From assembly GCA_020061355.1 (NCBI GenBank), contig JAGUYK010000044.1:185658-249657 (forward strand): a stretch of 64,000 nt of DNA. The letters run 5' to 3'. A program made the position numbers and the translations under genes. Shown piece by piece: positions 35,361 to 46,752 of the stretch. The stretch is from Ignavibacteriales bacterium (GTDB lineage Bacteria > Bacteroidota > Ignavibacteria > Ignavibacteriales > Melioribacteraceae). The notes beneath the pieces are model-generated. The model had not been told where the DNA came from. It saw only the letters and a list, made by a program, of their open reading frames with translations, and did no database searches. Every line of letters starts with the position of its first letter. Within the stretch, counting starts at the first letter, position 1.

Positions 35361-37040
35361 ATGACCATTGATGAATTAAAAGAAAAAGTGCAAAGTGCTT
35401 ACAAAACGTGGGAAGAATTACATTACAAGAAAACGATCTCTAAGTTTCCCGAAAGACAAAAAGAATTTACAACTCAATCATTTACCAAAGTTGATCCCCT
35501 ATACATCCCCTTAATAAATGATTCTGAAATCTACGATGAAAAATTAGGATTCCCGGGGCAATATCCTTTTACTCGCGGGGTTCAACCGACGATGTACCGC
35601 GGGAGATTCTGGACAATGAGGCAATATGCCGGATTCGGTTCAGCAAAAGAATCAAATGAAAGATATCGTTATTTACTAACTCAGGGACAGAGTGGATTAT
35701 CAGTTGCATTCGATCTTCCAACTCAAATTGGTTTTGACAGTGATGATCCGATGGCCCTTGGAGAAGTTGGAAAAGTGGGTGTTGCTATTGACACGCTAGC
35801 CGATATGGAAATCCTGTTCGATAAAATTCCACTTGATAAAGTTTCTACGTCAATGACGATCAACTCACCGGCCTCAGTTCTGCTTGCAATGTATATCGCG
35901 GTTGCCGAAAAGCAAGGTGTTGGCAAAGATAAGATCATCGGAACTATTCAAAACGACATCTTAAAAGAATATGTTGCGCGAGGCACTTATATTTATCCGC
36001 CTAAACCTTCTATGAGATTGATTACAAATATTTTTGAATATTGTTCTAAAGAAGTACCGAAATGGAATACAATTTCAATTTCAGGTTATCATATTCGTGA
36101 AGCCGGATCAACTGCTGCTCAGGAAGTTGGTTTTACTTTAGCAGATGGAATTGCATACGTTGAAGCTGCTATAAAAGCCGGATTGGATGTTGATAATTTT
36201 GCCGGACAGCTTTCATTCTTTTTCAACGCCCATAACGATCTTCTTGAAGAAGTTGCAAAATACCGGGCAGCAAGAAGATTGTGGGCAAAAATTATGAAAG
36301 AGCGATTCGCTGCAAAAAAAGATAAATCTCAAATGCTTCGCTTCCACACACAAACCGCCGGTTCAACATTAACTGCCCAGCAAGTGGATAATAATATTGT
36401 TCGTGTTACAATGCAAACATTAGCTGCTGTGTTAGGTGGAACCCAAAGTCTGCATACTAATTCCCGAGATGAGGCTCTGGCATTACCAACAGAAGAATCA
36501 GTTAAAATTGCTTTACGCACTCAGCAAATAGTTGCATATGAAAGCGGTATTACTAATACAATTGATCCGTTGGCCGGTTCTTATTATATCGAAGCACTTA
36601 CCGATCAAATTGAAAAAGAAGCGGAAGAATATATCAACAAAATCGATTCCTTAGGCGGTGTTGTTAATGCAATAGAAGCCGGTTATATTCAAACCGAAAT
36701 TCAAAAATCAGCTTATCAATTTAACCAGGAACTTGAACGTGGTGAAAGAATTGTTGTAGGTATAAATAAATTTGTTGAGAAAGAAGAGCACAAAGGGAAG
36801 TTATTAAAGATTAATGAGGCAATTCAAAAAGATCAGATAGAATTTTTAAATAAAGTACGGTCGCAAAGGAATCAAAAAGAAGTTGATCAAAAATTAGCAT
36901 CTTTAAGAAAAGCTGCCGAAGGAAATGATAATCTAATGCCGTTCATCCTGGATGCAGTAAGAGTTTATGCAAGTATCGGTGAAATCTGCAACACAATGCG
37001 TAACGTATTCGGAGAATACAAAGAACATGTTGTAATCTAA
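35361..37040 (+). CDS. mcmA1: methylmalonyl-CoA mutase large subunit (catalytic, without B12 domain)
   Basis: 559 residues: the TIM-barrel substrate-binding part of acyl-CoA mutase, interconverting (R)-methylmalonyl-CoA and succinyl-CoA with a separate adenosylcobalamin-binding subunit. Diagnostic segments are [20 protein letters not shown] near residue 75, [14 protein letters not shown], and the barrel-end segment from [11 protein letters not shown] to [18 protein letters not shown]. It ends without the C-terminal DxHxxG cobalamin domain. The small subunit is not in the window. The epimerase follows 24 bp downstream. Confidence 0.93.
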   Translation: MTIDELKEKVQSAYKTWEELHYKKTISKFPERQKEFTTQSFTKVDPLYIPLINDSEIYDEKLGFPGQYPFTRGVQPTMYRGRFWTMRQYAGFGSAKESNERYRYLLTQGQSGLSVAFDLPTQIGFDSDDPMALGEVGKVGVAIDTLADMEILFDKIPLDKVSTSMTINSPASVLLAMYIAVAEKQGVGKDKIIGTIQNDILKEYVARGTYIYPPKPSMRLITNIFEYCSKEVPKWNTISISGYHIREAGSTAAQEVGFTLADGIAYVEAAIKAGLDVDNFAGQLSFFFNAHNDLLEEVAKYRAARRLWAKIMKERFAAKKDKSQMLRFHTQTAGSTLTAQQVDNNIVRVTMQTLAAVLGGTQSLHTNSRDEALALPTEESVKIALRTQQIVAYESGITNTIDPLAGSYYIEALTDQIEKEAEEYINKIDSLGGVVNAIEAGYIQTEIQKSAYQFNQELERGERIVVGINKFVEKEEHKGKLLKINEAIQKDQIEFLNKVRSQRNQKEVDQKLASLRKAAEGNDNLMPFILDAVRVYASIGEICNTMRNVFGEYKEHVVI

Positions 37041-37064
37041 TCAAGGTTTATGAGGGAGTACAAA

Positions 37065-37472
37065 ATGAATTTAACACATGTAGAGCATATCGGGATTGCA
37101 GTAAAAAATCTTGACGAATCAATTAAGTACTACGAGAATATCCTCGGATTGAAATGTTATGCAATTGAAGAAGTGAAAGATCAGAAGGTCAAAACAGCAT
37201 TTTTTATGGCTGGTCAAACTAAAATTGAGTTACTCGAATCGACCGAGTCGGATGGTCCGATCGGAAAGTTTATTGAAAAGAAAGGTGAAGGGATTCATCA
37301 CATTGCATTTGCAATTAACAACCTGGCAGAAGGACTTAAAGAAATTGAGGCGAAGGGAATCCAGTTGATAGATAAAGTACCTCGTCAGGGCGCGGAAGGA
37401 TTGAACATTGCATTTCTTCATCCCAAGTCTACCAACGGTGTTTTAACTGAATTATGCGAGCACCCTGAATGA
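37065..37472 (+). CDS. mce: methylmalonyl-CoA epimerase
   Basis: A VOC-fold metalloenzyme interconverting the (S) and (R) epimers of methylmalonyl-CoA. The ATG at 37065 has GAGGGAG 8 bp upstream; an ATG at 37050 would overlap that site. The 135 residues contain the metal ligands HVEHIGIAVKNL, GEGIHHIAFAI and LTELCEHP, in family order. It links the mutase and the decarboxylase that follows. Confidence 0.95.
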   Translation: MNLTHVEHIGIAVKNLDESIKYYENILGLKCYAIEEVKDQKVKTAFFMAGQTKIELLESTESDGPIGKFIEKKGEGIHHIAFAINNLAEGLKEIEAKGIQLIDKVPRQGAEGLNIAFLHPKSTNGVLTELCEHPE

Positions 37473-37769
37473 GTTCAGAACGAAGAGTTCGGAGAATAGA
37501 GTGAAATAAAAAGGTCTTTGAATTATTTGTATAATATGAAATTTTATATTAACACAAAAATTTTATTAATAAACTGATGATATCATTATAAGAATCTTGA
37601 GAAACAGATTACTGGTTACATCTATCAAAAGAAACTGAATTAGTATTTAAAAGTTTAACTAAGGATTGTGAAGGGATGACAAAAATGTTAGTGAGCAGCA
37701 TAAAAACTTCGAGGGGTTTATAATCCTGCTCTCTTCATTCTACACTCTTCACTTTTAGCCGGAGGTAAA
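37473..37769 (+). other. intergenic region between mce and mmdA
   Basis: About 300 bp. It contains short repeated-looking stretches (CTCTTCATTC, ACTCTTCACTTTTA) and a 15-codon frame at 37676, neither of which is convincing. GGAGG lies at 37760-37764 before the ATG. A second promoter is possible; nothing else is seen. Confidence 0.35.
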
Positions 37770-39329
37770 ATGGCAATACAAGATAAGATTAAAGAGTTGA
37801 TGGATATGCGCGTAAAAGCGCGGCTTGGCGGTGGTGAAAAAAGGATTGAATCGCAACACCAAAAAGGAAAATTCACTGCCCGTGAAAGAATTGACATGCT
37901 GCTTGACGAAGGAAGTTTCGAAGAGTTCGATATGTTTGTTTCGCACAGAACCGTTGATTTCGGACTTGATAAGCAAACATACTTATCAGATGGTGTTGTA
38001 ACCGGTTATGGTACAATCGATGGTCGACTCGTATATGTTTTTTCACAGGACTTTACAATTTTTGGCGGCTCCCTGTCGGAAATGTACGCTCAGAAAATTT
38101 GCAAGGTTATGGATAAAGCAATGAAGGTTGGTGCACCAGTAATTGGAATTAACGACAGCGGAGGTGCTAGAATTCAGGAAGGTGTAAAAAGTCTTGGCGG
38201 TTATGCTGATATTTTTCAAAGGAATATTTTAGCTTCTGGAGTTATCCCGCAGATTTCCGCCATCTTCGGACCATGTGCGGGCGGTGCGGTTTACTCCCCG
38301 GCTTTAACCGATTTTACAATAATGTCCAAAGGAACAAGCTATATGTTTGTTACCGGTCCAAAGGTTGTTAAAACCGTTACCGGAGAAGTTGTTACCGATG
38401 AAGAACTTGGCGGTGCAATGGTACACGGTTCTAAATCAGGTGTGTCACACTTTGTTGCTGATGATGAACAAGAAGGAATCCTTTTGATAAGAAAACTTTT
38501 AAGTTATATGCCGCAAAATAATCTGGAGGATCCGCCACTAGCTGTTTGTGATGACCCGATTGACCGGTTGGAAGATTCCTTGAATGAGATAATTCCCGAA
38601 AGTGCTAATAAACCTTACGATGTAAAAGATATTATTCATGCAATTGCAGATTACCACGAATTTCTTGAAGTACAGCGTCACTTTGCTCCAAATATGATCA
38701 CTGGTTTTGCGCGCTTTAACGGAATACCCGTTGGAATTGTAGCAAACCAGCCAAGTTATTTAGCCGGCGTTCTCGATATCAATTCTTCACGTAAAGCAGC
38801 ACGTTTTGTACGCTTCTGCGATGCATTCAACATCCCCATTGTAACATTAGTCGATGTTCCCGGATTCTTACCCGGAACAGCTCAGGAATATGGCGGAATA
38901 ATTTTACATGGCGCAAAACTGTTATTTGCTTACGGCGAAGCTACAGTTCCAAAGATCACAATTATTTTGCGTAAAGCTTACGGCGGTGCTTATGATGTGA
39001 TGGGCTCAAAACATTTACGGGGCGATATAAACTATGCATGGCCAACTGCCGAAATTGCAGTTATGGGTCCTCGGGGTGCTATCGAAGTTCTTCATCATAA
39101 AGAGATTTCCGAAATTATGGATGATCAGGAACGGATCAAATTTATAAATGATAAAGAGGAACAATATAGAAATAAATTTGCCACACCTTATGTTGCAGCA
39201 AAATACGGATATATTGATGATGTGATCGAACCGCGCAATACTCGTTTTAGAATTATCCGTGCGCTTCAATCTCTCTCAACAAAAAAAGATGTCAATCCTC
39301 CAAAGAAACATTCAAACATTCCATTATAG
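37770..39329 (+). CDS. mmdA: methylmalonyl-CoA decarboxylase / propionyl-CoA carboxylase carboxyltransferase subunit
   Basis: 519 residues with two crotonase-like carboxyltransferase domains. N-terminal acyl-CoA binding and oxyanion segments are [19 protein letters not shown] and [16 protein letters not shown]. The C-terminal domain carries [17 protein letters not shown] and [13 protein letters not shown]. It moves the carboxyl group between methylmalonyl-CoA and biotin. Followed by gamma, biotin-carrier and Na+-pump beta genes, it is best read as the alpha subunit of the Na+-translocating methylmalonyl-CoA decarboxylase and not as an ATP-driven carboxylase. Confidence 0.93.
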   Translation: MAIQDKIKELMDMRVKARLGGGEKRIESQHQKGKFTARERIDMLLDEGSFEEFDMFVSHRTVDFGLDKQTYLSDGVVTGYGTIDGRLVYVFSQDFTIFGGSLSEMYAQKICKVMDKAMKVGAPVIGINDSGGARIQEGVKSLGGYADIFQRNILASGVIPQISAIFGPCAGGAVYSPALTDFTIMSKGTSYMFVTGPKVVKTVTGEVVTDEELGGAMVHGSKSGVSHFVADDEQEGILLIRKLLSYMPQNNLEDPPLAVCDDPIDRLEDSLNEIIPESANKPYDVKDIIHAIADYHEFLEVQRHFAPNMITGFARFNGIPVGIVANQPSYLAGVLDINSSRKAARFVRFCDAFNIPIVTLVDVPGFLPGTAQEYGGIILHGAKLLFAYGEATVPKITIILRKAYGGAYDVMGSKHLRGDINYAWPTAEIAVMGPRGAIEVLHHKEISEIMDDQERIKFINDKEEQYRNKFATPYVAAKYGYIDDVIEPRNTRFRIIRALQSLSTKKDVNPPKKHSNIPL

Positions 39330-39335
39330 GGGGAA

Positions 39336-39749
39336 ATGATGATAATTGCACAAGCGGTTGCTACGGCAGATTCATTAGCAAAATCAAAAATTGCCGAAAA
39401 CTCGAAAAAGTTTATTGAAATTGATCCCTGGGGTATCGGGATGACATTTGTTGGAATGGCAGTCGTATTCCTATCACTGCTTCTGCTTTATATGCTTTTC
39501 CTAAACATTGCTAAATTTTTAAGTTACAGATTAAAGAAAGCGCAGAAGAAAATAGGAAAGGAGAATTTAGAGAAAGAGAAAATATCTGAACTATCAGGAG
39601 AAGTAAACGCTGCTATTGCCATGGCCCTACATCTATATATGAGTGAAATGCATGACCGCGAGAGTGCAATACTCACTATAAATAAAGTTGCAAGAACTTA
39701 TTCCCCGTGGAGTTCTAAGATCTACGGAATAAGACAATTTCCAAGATAA
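39336..39749 (+). CDS. mmdD: sodium pump decarboxylase gamma subunit (OadG-like)
   Basis: 137 residues with one membrane helix (WGIGMTFVGMAVVFLSLLLLYML starts near residue 30) and a charged cytoplasmic tail. The segment DPWGIGMTFVGMAVVFLSL is characteristic of OadG/MmdD, which holds the soluble and membrane parts of the pump together. The C-terminal HLYMSEMHDRESAILTI to PWSSKIYG is common in this group. It lies 6 bp after mmdA. Confidence 0.88.
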   Translation: MMIIAQAVATADSLAKSKIAENSKKFIEIDPWGIGMTFVGMAVVFLSLLLLYMLFLNIAKFLSYRLKKAQKKIGKENLEKEKISELSGEVNAAIAMALHLYMSEMHDRESAILTINKVARTYSPWSSKIYGIRQFPR

Positions 39750-39761
39750 GGGATTGAAATA

Positions 39762-40205
39762 ATGAAAAAATTTAAACTGACAATTAACGGCAATCAATAC
39801 GATGTAAATATTATTAATGTTGAAGATAATATTGCCGAAGTGGAAGTGAACGGGACTCATTACCAGGTAGAAGTTGATAAGCAAATTCAGAAAACAAAGA
39901 CACCAAAATTAATCCGCTCGGTAGCATCACCCTCAACCGATTCTGCTTCGTCAATTCAAAAAACCAGCAGCCCGGCAGTACCAAAAGGAGTGGGATTTGT
40001 GAAAGCTCCATTGCCGGGTGTAATCCTCAATGTTCATGTGCGAGAAGGTGATGTTGTTAAAATCGGAGATAAACTAATTACCCTTGAAGCCATGAAAATG
40101 GAAAACAGTGTTAATGCCGATAAGGAGGGTAAAATTTTATCGATAAAAGTTAGACAGGGAGATTCCGTCCTCGAAGGTGATCTTCTAATTGAGATCGGGA
40201 GTTAA
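39762..40205 (+). CDS. mmdC: biotin carboxyl carrier subunit of the decarboxylase
   Basis: 147 residues: an N-terminal ~45-residue beta domain, a Pro/Ser/Lys-rich flexible linker (about 45-78), and a biotinyl domain with biotin attached to K112 in EAMKMENSV. The stop codon shares one base with the ATG of the beta subunit (TAATG), so translation is likely coupled. Confidence 0.93.
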   Translation: MKKFKLTINGNQYDVNIINVEDNIAEVEVNGTHYQVEVDKQIQKTKTPKLIRSVASPSTDSASSIQKTSSPAVPKGVGFVKAPLPGVILNVHVREGDVVKIGDKLITLEAMKMENSVNADKEGKILSIKVRQGDSVLEGDLLIEIGS

Positions 40206-41371
40206 TGATGGAAAAATTTCTAGAGTTTACTGCTCACGGTTTCGATCAATTCTTTAGATATACTGCATTTGCCAATTTTACAATTGGTCATGTGATTATG
40301 ATTGTCGTTGCATTGATATTTCTATATCTGGCAATTGTTAAGGATTATGAACCACTACTATTAGTTCCAATTGGATTCGGTATGCTAATTGGGAACATTC
40401 CATTTCTTGAAAGCGGCAATCTTCAAATAGGTATTTATGAAAAAGGAAGTGTCCTAAATTACTTATACTTTGGTGTTACTCAGGGAATTTACCCTCCCCT
40501 GATATTTCTTGGTATTGGTGCAATGACGGATTTTTCAACATTACTTTCTAATCCAAAATTAGTTTTGCTTGGTGCAGCCGCACAGCTTGGTATTTTTGGT
40601 GCATACATAATCGCTCTAGCTCTTGATTATTTACCGCAGCAAGCAGCTGCTATCGGAATTATCGGCGGCGCAGATGGACCAACCGCAATATTTCTTTCGG
40701 CAAAGTTGGCTCCCGAATTAACAGGTGCCATTGCAATTTCAGCTTATTCATACATGGCATTAGTGCCGGTGCTTCAACCGCCCATTATGAAACTACTGAC
40801 AACAAAGGAAGAGCGGGTTATTAAAATGAAACCGCCACGCCAGGTTTCCAAGCTAGAAAAAGTTCTTTTCCCTATTGTGGGATTAATACTTACCTGTTTT
40901 ATTACACCAAGTGCTCTTCCACTTTTAGGAATGTTATTCTTTGGAAATATCCTGAAAGAAAGTGGAGTTACAAAAAGATTATCCGATACAGCAAAAGGTC
41001 CTCTAATCGACATAGTCACAATTTTAATTGGGTTAACGGTTGGAGCTTCAACACAGGCAACAACATTTTTAACTGCAAAGTCTGTCGGAATTTTTGGACT
41101 CGGAGCATTTTCATTCATGATAGCAACAACGGGCGGAGTTTTATTCGCAAAGCTTATGAATCTCTTTTTAAGTGATGAAAATAAAATTAATCCGTTAATC
41201 GGTAATTCCGGTGTTTCGGCCGTCCCGGATAGTGCACGTGTTTCGCAGGTTGTTGGTTTACAATATGATCCCAAAAATCATCTTCTAATGCATGCCATGG
41301 CTCCGAATGTCGCCGGGGTTATTGGCAGTGCTTGTGCTGCAGGTATATTACTTTCTTTCTTTTTAGGATAA
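40205..41371 (+). CDS. mmdB: Na+-translocating decarboxylase beta subunit
   Basis: A 388-residue polytopic membrane protein that decarboxylates carboxybiotin and pumps Na+ outward. The signature [20 protein letters not shown] lies near residues 150-170. The C-terminal [20 protein letters not shown], with the Na+/proton-site residues, is also conserved. With mmdA, mmdD and mmdC it completes a four-subunit pump. Confidence 0.96.
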   Translation: MMEKFLEFTAHGFDQFFRYTAFANFTIGHVIMIVVALIFLYLAIVKDYEPLLLVPIGFGMLIGNIPFLESGNLQIGIYEKGSVLNYLYFGVTQGIYPPLIFLGIGAMTDFSTLLSNPKLVLLGAAAQLGIFGAYIIALALDYLPQQAAAIGIIGGADGPTAIFLSAKLAPELTGAIAISAYSYMALVPVLQPPIMKLLTTKEERVIKMKPPRQVSKLEKVLFPIVGLILTCFITPSALPLLGMLFFGNILKESGVTKRLSDTAKGPLIDIVTILIGLTVGASTQATTFLTAKSVGIFGLGAFSFMIATTGGVLFAKLMNLFLSDENKINPLIGNSGVSAVPDSARVSQVVGLQYDPKNHLLMHAMAPNVAGVIGSACAAGILLSFFLG

Positions 41372-41463
41372 ACAATTTACTGAATACTCATAATGAATGA
41401 TTTTTCGATTGACAATTAATATCGTAGATTACAATCGCATGTATCTAGAATAAGGCCTCTATA

Positions 41464-42396
41464 GTGCACAACCATTTTATTTTCTGGATAGTCTTCGCAG
41501 TTATTATCATTACTCTATTTTATATCGATCTATATGTCACCGACCACCGTAAAGGAAAGATAGGGATAAAATCTTCATTAAAATGGAGCGGCATCTGGAT
41601 TTTATCAGCTCTTGTATTCAATCTTATTATATTTCTTTTTCTGGAAGACGGAAAAACAAAAGCAATTGAATTCCTCACCGGTTATTTAATTGAAAAATCA
41701 CTATCGGTCGATAATCTTTTTATTTTTCTGATGATATTTAGTGTTATGGGGATTTCCGAGGAGAAACAGCCGCATGTTCTTAAATGGGGAATTATCAGTG
41801 CTATTGTACTGCGAATAATTTTTATTATGATAGGTGTTACAATTATTTCATTATTCCATCCTGTCATTTACATATTCGGTTTAATTCTTTTTTATGCTGC
41901 ATATAAAATGGCATTTGCGCAGGAAACTACAATTGATTACAAGAATAACTGGCTTATCAAAATTGCATCAAGATATTTGAATATTACTACAGACTATAAA
42001 GGTGCAAGGTTCTTTGTAAGACAAAAAAATAAAATATTAGTCACACAAATATTCTTAACACTGCTTTTAATTGAATCGGCCGACATAGTTTTTGCCATTG
42101 ATTCAATTCCCGCTGTAATTGCTATTACGCGGGATCCATTTATTATCATAACCTCAAACATTTTTGCAATACTTGGATTAAGAGCACTCTATTTTGCATT
42201 AGCCGGAATAATTGAGCTTTTTATCTACCTTAAGTATGGGGTCGCAACTATTCTGGCTTATGTCGGCATTAAGATGATCATTTCCGATTTCTACAAGATT
42301 CCCACCATAGTTTCTCTTGGGGTTATTTTATTATGCATTGTAATTCCAATTGCTATTTCCTTATTTTCTGACAGGAAGAAAAAGGCAAACAGTTAA
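41464..42396 (+). CDS. TerC-family integral membrane protein
   Basis: 310 residues from GTG 41464, with eight or nine hydrophobic helices. The TerC motif IESADIVFAIDSIPAVIAIT (near 205-224) and SNIFAILGLRALYFALAG are diagnostic; EKSLSVDNLFIFLMIF is the earlier acidic motif. Family members (Alx/TerC) relate to metal-ion, notably manganese, export. It is not clearly linked to the pump upstream, from which it is separated by about 90 bp. Confidence 0.92.
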   Translation: MHNHFIFWIVFAVIIITLFYIDLYVTDHRKGKIGIKSSLKWSGIWILSALVFNLIIFLFLEDGKTKAIEFLTGYLIEKSLSVDNLFIFLMIFSVMGISEEKQPHVLKWGIISAIVLRIIFIMIGVTIISLFHPVIYIFGLILFYAAYKMAFAQETTIDYKNNWLIKIASRYLNITTDYKGARFFVRQKNKILVTQIFLTLLLIESADIVFAIDSIPAVIAITRDPFIIITSNIFAILGLRALYFALAGIIELFIYLKYGVATILAYVGIKMIISDFYKIPTIVSLGVILLCIVIPIAISLFSDRKKKANS

Positions 42397-42545
42397 AATT
42401 TTCTTCTTAATCCAAAAAAACAATTATTGATTTTAAATAAACTGATTAATCTTTATTAAATCATAATATTTTTAATATGTTTTGAGAAATGATTTTGCCT
42501 ACAGTAATTTATTAATGAATTATTAAATAGGGGCCGAACCGGAAT

Positions 42546-44516
42546 ATGAAAAAACTACTTGTATTGACAGTTTTTCTTTTATTTATATCTACTCTTAAAG
42601 CTCAAAGCGGTGAAGAGGAATGCTCGGCATCCAAAATAGCCGCATACGAAAGATTAAGTAAAATTGATCAAATCGCTTATCCGGGCGATTACCAAATCGA
42701 CGTTACTTATTACAAACTGAATTTGAACATTACTAACAATCCTCAATATTTACGTGGAATAGTTACTGTTAAAGCTAAACCAGCAAAAGATAAATCAAGT
42801 TCGCTTTATCTCGATCTCCGGTACGGATTCAAAGTTAATTCAGTCAAATCAAATGGTCAGTTATTAAATTTTTCATTGACATCTGATGATCGATTAAACA
42901 TAACATTGGATCGAACTTATCAGAACTACGAAGAATTCAGTATTGATATCGACTATGAAGGAGTTCCTTTCAATACTGGTGGCATTGGCGGAAGTTTTGT
43001 TTTTGGAACGACTCCATACAGTCAACAGATTATCTGGACTTTATCCCAGCCATACGGTGCCAAGGATTGGTGGCCCTCTAAAGACACACCCGGCGATAAA
43101 GCAGATTCATCCGATGTTTGGATTACAGCAGATTCTTATTTTGTTTCTGTTTCAAATGGTATGTTAAAAGAAGTTGCGGCAAATCAGGATGGAACAAAGA
43201 CTTACAAATGGAAAAATCATTACCCGATTTCCAATTACTTAATTTCATTAGCTATGACGAATTATTACGAGTATCAAACTCAATTTGAATATGAAACCGG
43301 AAAGTTTATGCCGGTCGTTCACTATGTATACCCCGAGGTATTTGCTTCACAACAAGCAAATCTTGATAAAACAAATGATATGCTTAGAATTTTTTCAGAA
43401 ATGTTTGGACCGTACCCATATCCTAAAGAAAAATACGGACATGCTCAATGCGGTTTCGGAGGAGGAATGGAGCATCAGACCGTTTCCTCAATGGGAGGAT
43501 TTGGTGAATCGCTTGTAGCCCACGAGCTTGCTCATCAATGGTTTGGTGATAAAGTTACATGTAAAAACTGGGAAAGCATCTGGCTTAACGAAGGATTTGC
43601 AACTTATTCGGATAAGTTATATCACCAGAAAAAATATGGCGATGCAACTTTTGCTTCTCAAATGAATTCTATTTTCACATCTGCAAAAACTGCTAATGGA
43701 ACTATTTACGTACAGAATATTAATAGCGTGGATGAGATTTTTAATGGTCGAAGATCATACAGTAAAGGGGCTGCAGTTCTCCATATGCTCAGAGGTATAA
43801 TTGGTGACGAAAAATTTTTTCAAACTCTTAAAGAATATCTATCCGAACCAGGTCTTTCTTATAATGTAGCTGTTACAGAAGATTTTCAACGGATTGCAGA
43901 AAGAGTCTCCGGACAAAATCTGAATTATTTTTTCCAGCAATGGATTTTCGGTGAGAAGCACCCTAAATATACTTTTGGATGGAGAGGAGAACAGGTTTCA
44001 GGTAATAATTATAATCTCATTGTCCGTGCAACACAACAAACTAATACTAATCCTAAATTTTTTACAATGCCCATTCAGATTCGATATGTAACTTCATTAG
44101 AAACTAAAACAGTAACAGTTATTAATGATAAACAGGAACAGGGATGGGTTATTCCGGTCAACGGGCAACCAACCTCGGTTCAATTTGATCCTAATAACTG
44201 GATATTAAAGGAAGTACTTGGAATTACTTCGTTTAATGAAGAATCTCTTCCAACTGAGTTTGCTTTATTTCAAAACTATCCTAACCCTTTTAATCCAAAT
44301 ACAGTTATCAGTTTTAAACTTCCGGTAGGCAGTTTTACACAATTAAAGGTGTTTGATATTCTTGGAAGAGAAGTTGCAAAACTTGTAGATGAATATAAGC
44401 AAGCAGGTTCTTATGTTGAGACTTTCCACGAAACATCTCTACCAGGTGGAATTTATTTTTACTCGTTGAAAGCCGGTAATTATTCTTCGACAAAGAAGAT
44501 GGTTTTACTTAAATAG
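42546..44516 (+). CDS. M1-family aminopeptidase with T9SS sorting domain
   Basis: 656 residues. The signal peptide is MKKLLVLTVFLLFISTLKAQ. The M1 N-domain beta fold leads to the exopeptidase motif GGGMEHQT and the zinc site HELAHQWFGDKVTCKNWE, giving H326, E327, H330 and, in LNEGF, E349. A catalytic-type Tyr lies in RRSYSKGAAVLHML. The last ~85 residues are a T9SS type A domain (FQNYPNPFNPNTVISF to GGIYFYSLKAG). It should release amino acids from peptides outside the cell. Confidence 0.95.
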   Translation: MKKLLVLTVFLLFISTLKAQSGEEECSASKIAAYERLSKIDQIAYPGDYQIDVTYYKLNLNITNNPQYLRGIVTVKAKPAKDKSSSLYLDLRYGFKVNSVKSNGQLLNFSLTSDDRLNITLDRTYQNYEEFSIDIDYEGVPFNTGGIGGSFVFGTTPYSQQIIWTLSQPYGAKDWWPSKDTPGDKADSSDVWITADSYFVSVSNGMLKEVAANQDGTKTYKWKNHYPISNYLISLAMTNYYEYQTQFEYETGKFMPVVHYVYPEVFASQQANLDKTNDMLRIFSEMFGPYPYPKEKYGHAQCGFGGGMEHQTVSSMGGFGESLVAHELAHQWFGDKVTCKNWESIWLNEGFATYSDKLYHQKKYGDATFASQMNSIFTSAKTANGTIYVQNINSVDEIFNGRRSYSKGAAVLHMLRGIIGDEKFFQTLKEYLSEPGLSYNVAVTEDFQRIAERVSGQNLNYFFQQWIFGEKHPKYTFGWRGEQVSGNNYNLIVRATQQTNTNPKFFTMPIQIRYVTSLETKTVTVINDKQEQGWVIPVNGQPTSVQFDPNNWILKEVLGITSFNEESLPTEFALFQNYPNPFNPNTVISFKLPVGSFTQLKVFDILGREVAKLVDEYKQAGSYVETFHETSLPGGIYFYSLKAGNYSSTKKMVLLK

Positions 44517-44606
44517 TATCAATTGCATATACTGAATCAGCCCTATAAAAATATTTTAATTCACTTCGATAATTCATTAACTTAATGCTCAAAAAATGCC
44601 CAATCA

Positions 44607-46739
44607 ATGAATTACGCATCAATGAGCAAATCGGTTTATCTATTACTTTTTTTACTTTCATTTTCACAACACATTATAGGTGAGAACTTGTTTGTAACTG
44701 AAAAAAGAACGGTTGTTTATCAACCCGATACTACAGAATTTATAAAACGGTACAAAGAACTTGATAAGTATTACTCCGATAAAAAACTCGGTTCTTTTGT
44801 TGAAAACGGAACAACATATTTCAAATTATTCGCACCTTCAGCAATTAACGTTAGGCTCTGTACATTTACTAAACCCGACGATAAAAAGTGTAAAGAATAT
44901 TTTATGATCAAAGATGAGAACGGCGTTTGGGAAGCAGAAATTGATGCCGAACATTATGGACTTTTTTACGGCTACAAAGTATACCACAAGGGTGACGATT
45001 TCAGTAATTCTGACAAAACGATCTCTGTTGACCCATATTCTAAAGCGGTTACCACTAAAACAGCTTACATGAATCCGAGAAGATCAATAGTTGTAAAAGA
45101 GGAACCATACGACTGGGAAGGAACTGACTGGTTGAATCACGATTGGCGTGATTTAATAATTTATGAGATGCATGTTCGTGATATGACTGCTCACAAATCA
45201 TCGGGCGCAAAGCATCGAGGTACATATAAAGGGTTAATTGAAAAAGGGAAAAAAGGCGGAATTGATTATATCAAATCGCTTGGTGTTAATGCTGTAGAAA
45301 TCCTTCCTGCCCAGGAATTCGGTTATTGCGAAATTCCATTTAAGGATTCTCTTGAAGGAAAATTTAATACCTGGAATCCTTACGAAAGAAACCACTGGGG
45401 ATATATGACCGGTGCTTTTTTTGCACCAGCATCTTATTACAGCGAGTCCTGGAAAAATTTTAAGCTGAATGAATGGATCGGTTCAAGTGGTAAACAAATA
45501 AACGATTTCAAAGAGATTGTAAAAGCACTCCACAAAGAAAAGATAGCCGTAATTATGGATGTTGTTTATAATCATCTTTCTGAATATGAAATAGGGAATC
45601 TTAAACAAATTGATAAAGAATATTATTTCAGACTGGATAGCAAAGGGAATTATATTGCACAAAGCTGGTGCGGTAATGATCTGAAAACGGAGCGCCCTAT
45701 GGTTCGCAGATTGATTGTTGAAAGCATTCTGCACTGGATGAAAGAATACAAGGTCGATGGTTTCCGTTTCGATTTAGCGACTCTAATTGACTGGAAGACT
45801 ATAGAAGAAATACGAGAACATGCTGTAAGATTAAATCCTAATGTAATTCTAATTGGTGAAGCCTGGGGCGGCGGAGGTTATTCCCCCGATGGATTTTCAA
45901 AACGCGGTTATGCTGCATGGAACGATCAGATTCGAAATGGAATAAAAGGCGAGAACCCGAATGATGGGCTCGGATGGATATTCGGTAAATGGTACAACAA
46001 TAATTCCCCGAAACGAATCAAAAGTTATGTTAACGGAACATTGGTTAAGGATACACTTGGACTTTTTCTTAAGAAGGAACATTCTGTAAATTATCTTGAA
46101 TCGCACGATGGATACACTCTGGGTGATTTTATTCGAATTGGAACTCGTGACGTGGATCCTCACAAAGTAATTAAGGATGTTGATAAACACGTTCGTCTTA
46201 CTCCTACCCAACTGAAAATAAATAAACTTGCCGCACTCTTTCTTCTCACATCGCAGGGGATGACTATGATTCATTCCGGACAGGAATTTGCACGGTCAAA
46301 AGTAATTCATCACAAATCGAAAGTTAAAGATCCCGAAAAAGGGAGGATGGATCATAACTCTTACAATAAGGATAACGAAACAAATTACTTAAATTATAAA
46401 CATGCAGATACGAACAAAGAACTTCTTGATTATTATAAAGGGTTAATAGAATTGAGAAAAAAATATTCTGCTTTCCGCCATGCCGATTATGATCAGGTTG
46501 CTTTCTTAGAACATCCGCTTAGTAAATTTGGTTTAGCATATTTAATAGAACATGAGAGTGAAAATTTTATTGTTTTATTCAATGCCGATAAAAATAGTGA
46601 TTTGGAATTTCCTTTACCTTACGGAACGTGGGAAGTATTAGTTGATAAAAACAGTGCCGGTTTAATTCCTGTCTCAATTGTGGAAAGAACTTTGAAAGTG
46701 GAGTCGTCTACGGGAACTGTACTTAGAAAGATTAATTAA
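44607..46739 (+). CDS. secreted pullulanase/isoamylase-type GH13 glycosidase
   Basis: 710 residues. A hydrophobic N-terminus (MSKSVYLLLFLLSFSQHIIG) suggests export. A CBM48-like beta domain (TTYFKLFAPSAINVRLCTF) at about 60-150 precedes the GH13 barrel. The barrel motifs are DVVYNHLSE, VDGFRFDLA (nucleophile Asp), LIGEAWGGGGYSPDG (acid Glu) and YLESHDGYTLGDF. The YNHLSE and shortness fit type I pullulanase or isoamylase, hydrolysing alpha-1,6 branches of starch/glycogen. There is no T9SS domain. Confidence 0.87.
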   Translation: MNYASMSKSVYLLLFLLSFSQHIIGENLFVTEKRTVVYQPDTTEFIKRYKELDKYYSDKKLGSFVENGTTYFKLFAPSAINVRLCTFTKPDDKKCKEYFMIKDENGVWEAEIDAEHYGLFYGYKVYHKGDDFSNSDKTISVDPYSKAVTTKTAYMNPRRSIVVKEEPYDWEGTDWLNHDWRDLIIYEMHVRDMTAHKSSGAKHRGTYKGLIEKGKKGGIDYIKSLGVNAVEILPAQEFGYCEIPFKDSLEGKFNTWNPYERNHWGYMTGAFFAPASYYSESWKNFKLNEWIGSSGKQINDFKEIVKALHKEKIAVIMDVVYNHLSEYEIGNLKQIDKEYYFRLDSKGNYIAQSWCGNDLKTERPMVRRLIVESILHWMKEYKVDGFRFDLATLIDWKTIEEIREHAVRLNPNVILIGEAWGGGGYSPDGFSKRGYAAWNDQIRNGIKGENPNDGLGWIFGKWYNNNSPKRIKSYVNGTLVKDTLGLFLKKEHSVNYLESHDGYTLGDFIRIGTRDVDPHKVIKDVDKHVRLTPTQLKINKLAALFLLTSQGMTMIHSGQEFARSKVIHHKSKVKDPEKGRMDHNSYNKDNETNYLNYKHADTNKELLDYYKGLIELRKKYSAFRHADYDQVAFLEHPLSKFGLAYLIEHESENFIVLFNADKNSDLEFPLPYGTWEVLVDKNSAGLIPVSIVERTLKVESSTGTVLRKIN

Positions 46740-46752
46740 TAGAAGTGCTTTT

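Noticed and set aside
37676-37723. 15-codon frame with a weak AAGGG upstream
   Set aside because: Too short and unconserved-looking to support as a gene.
40774-41274. 166-codon minus-strand frame
   Set aside because: Shadow of the Na+-pump beta subunit gene.
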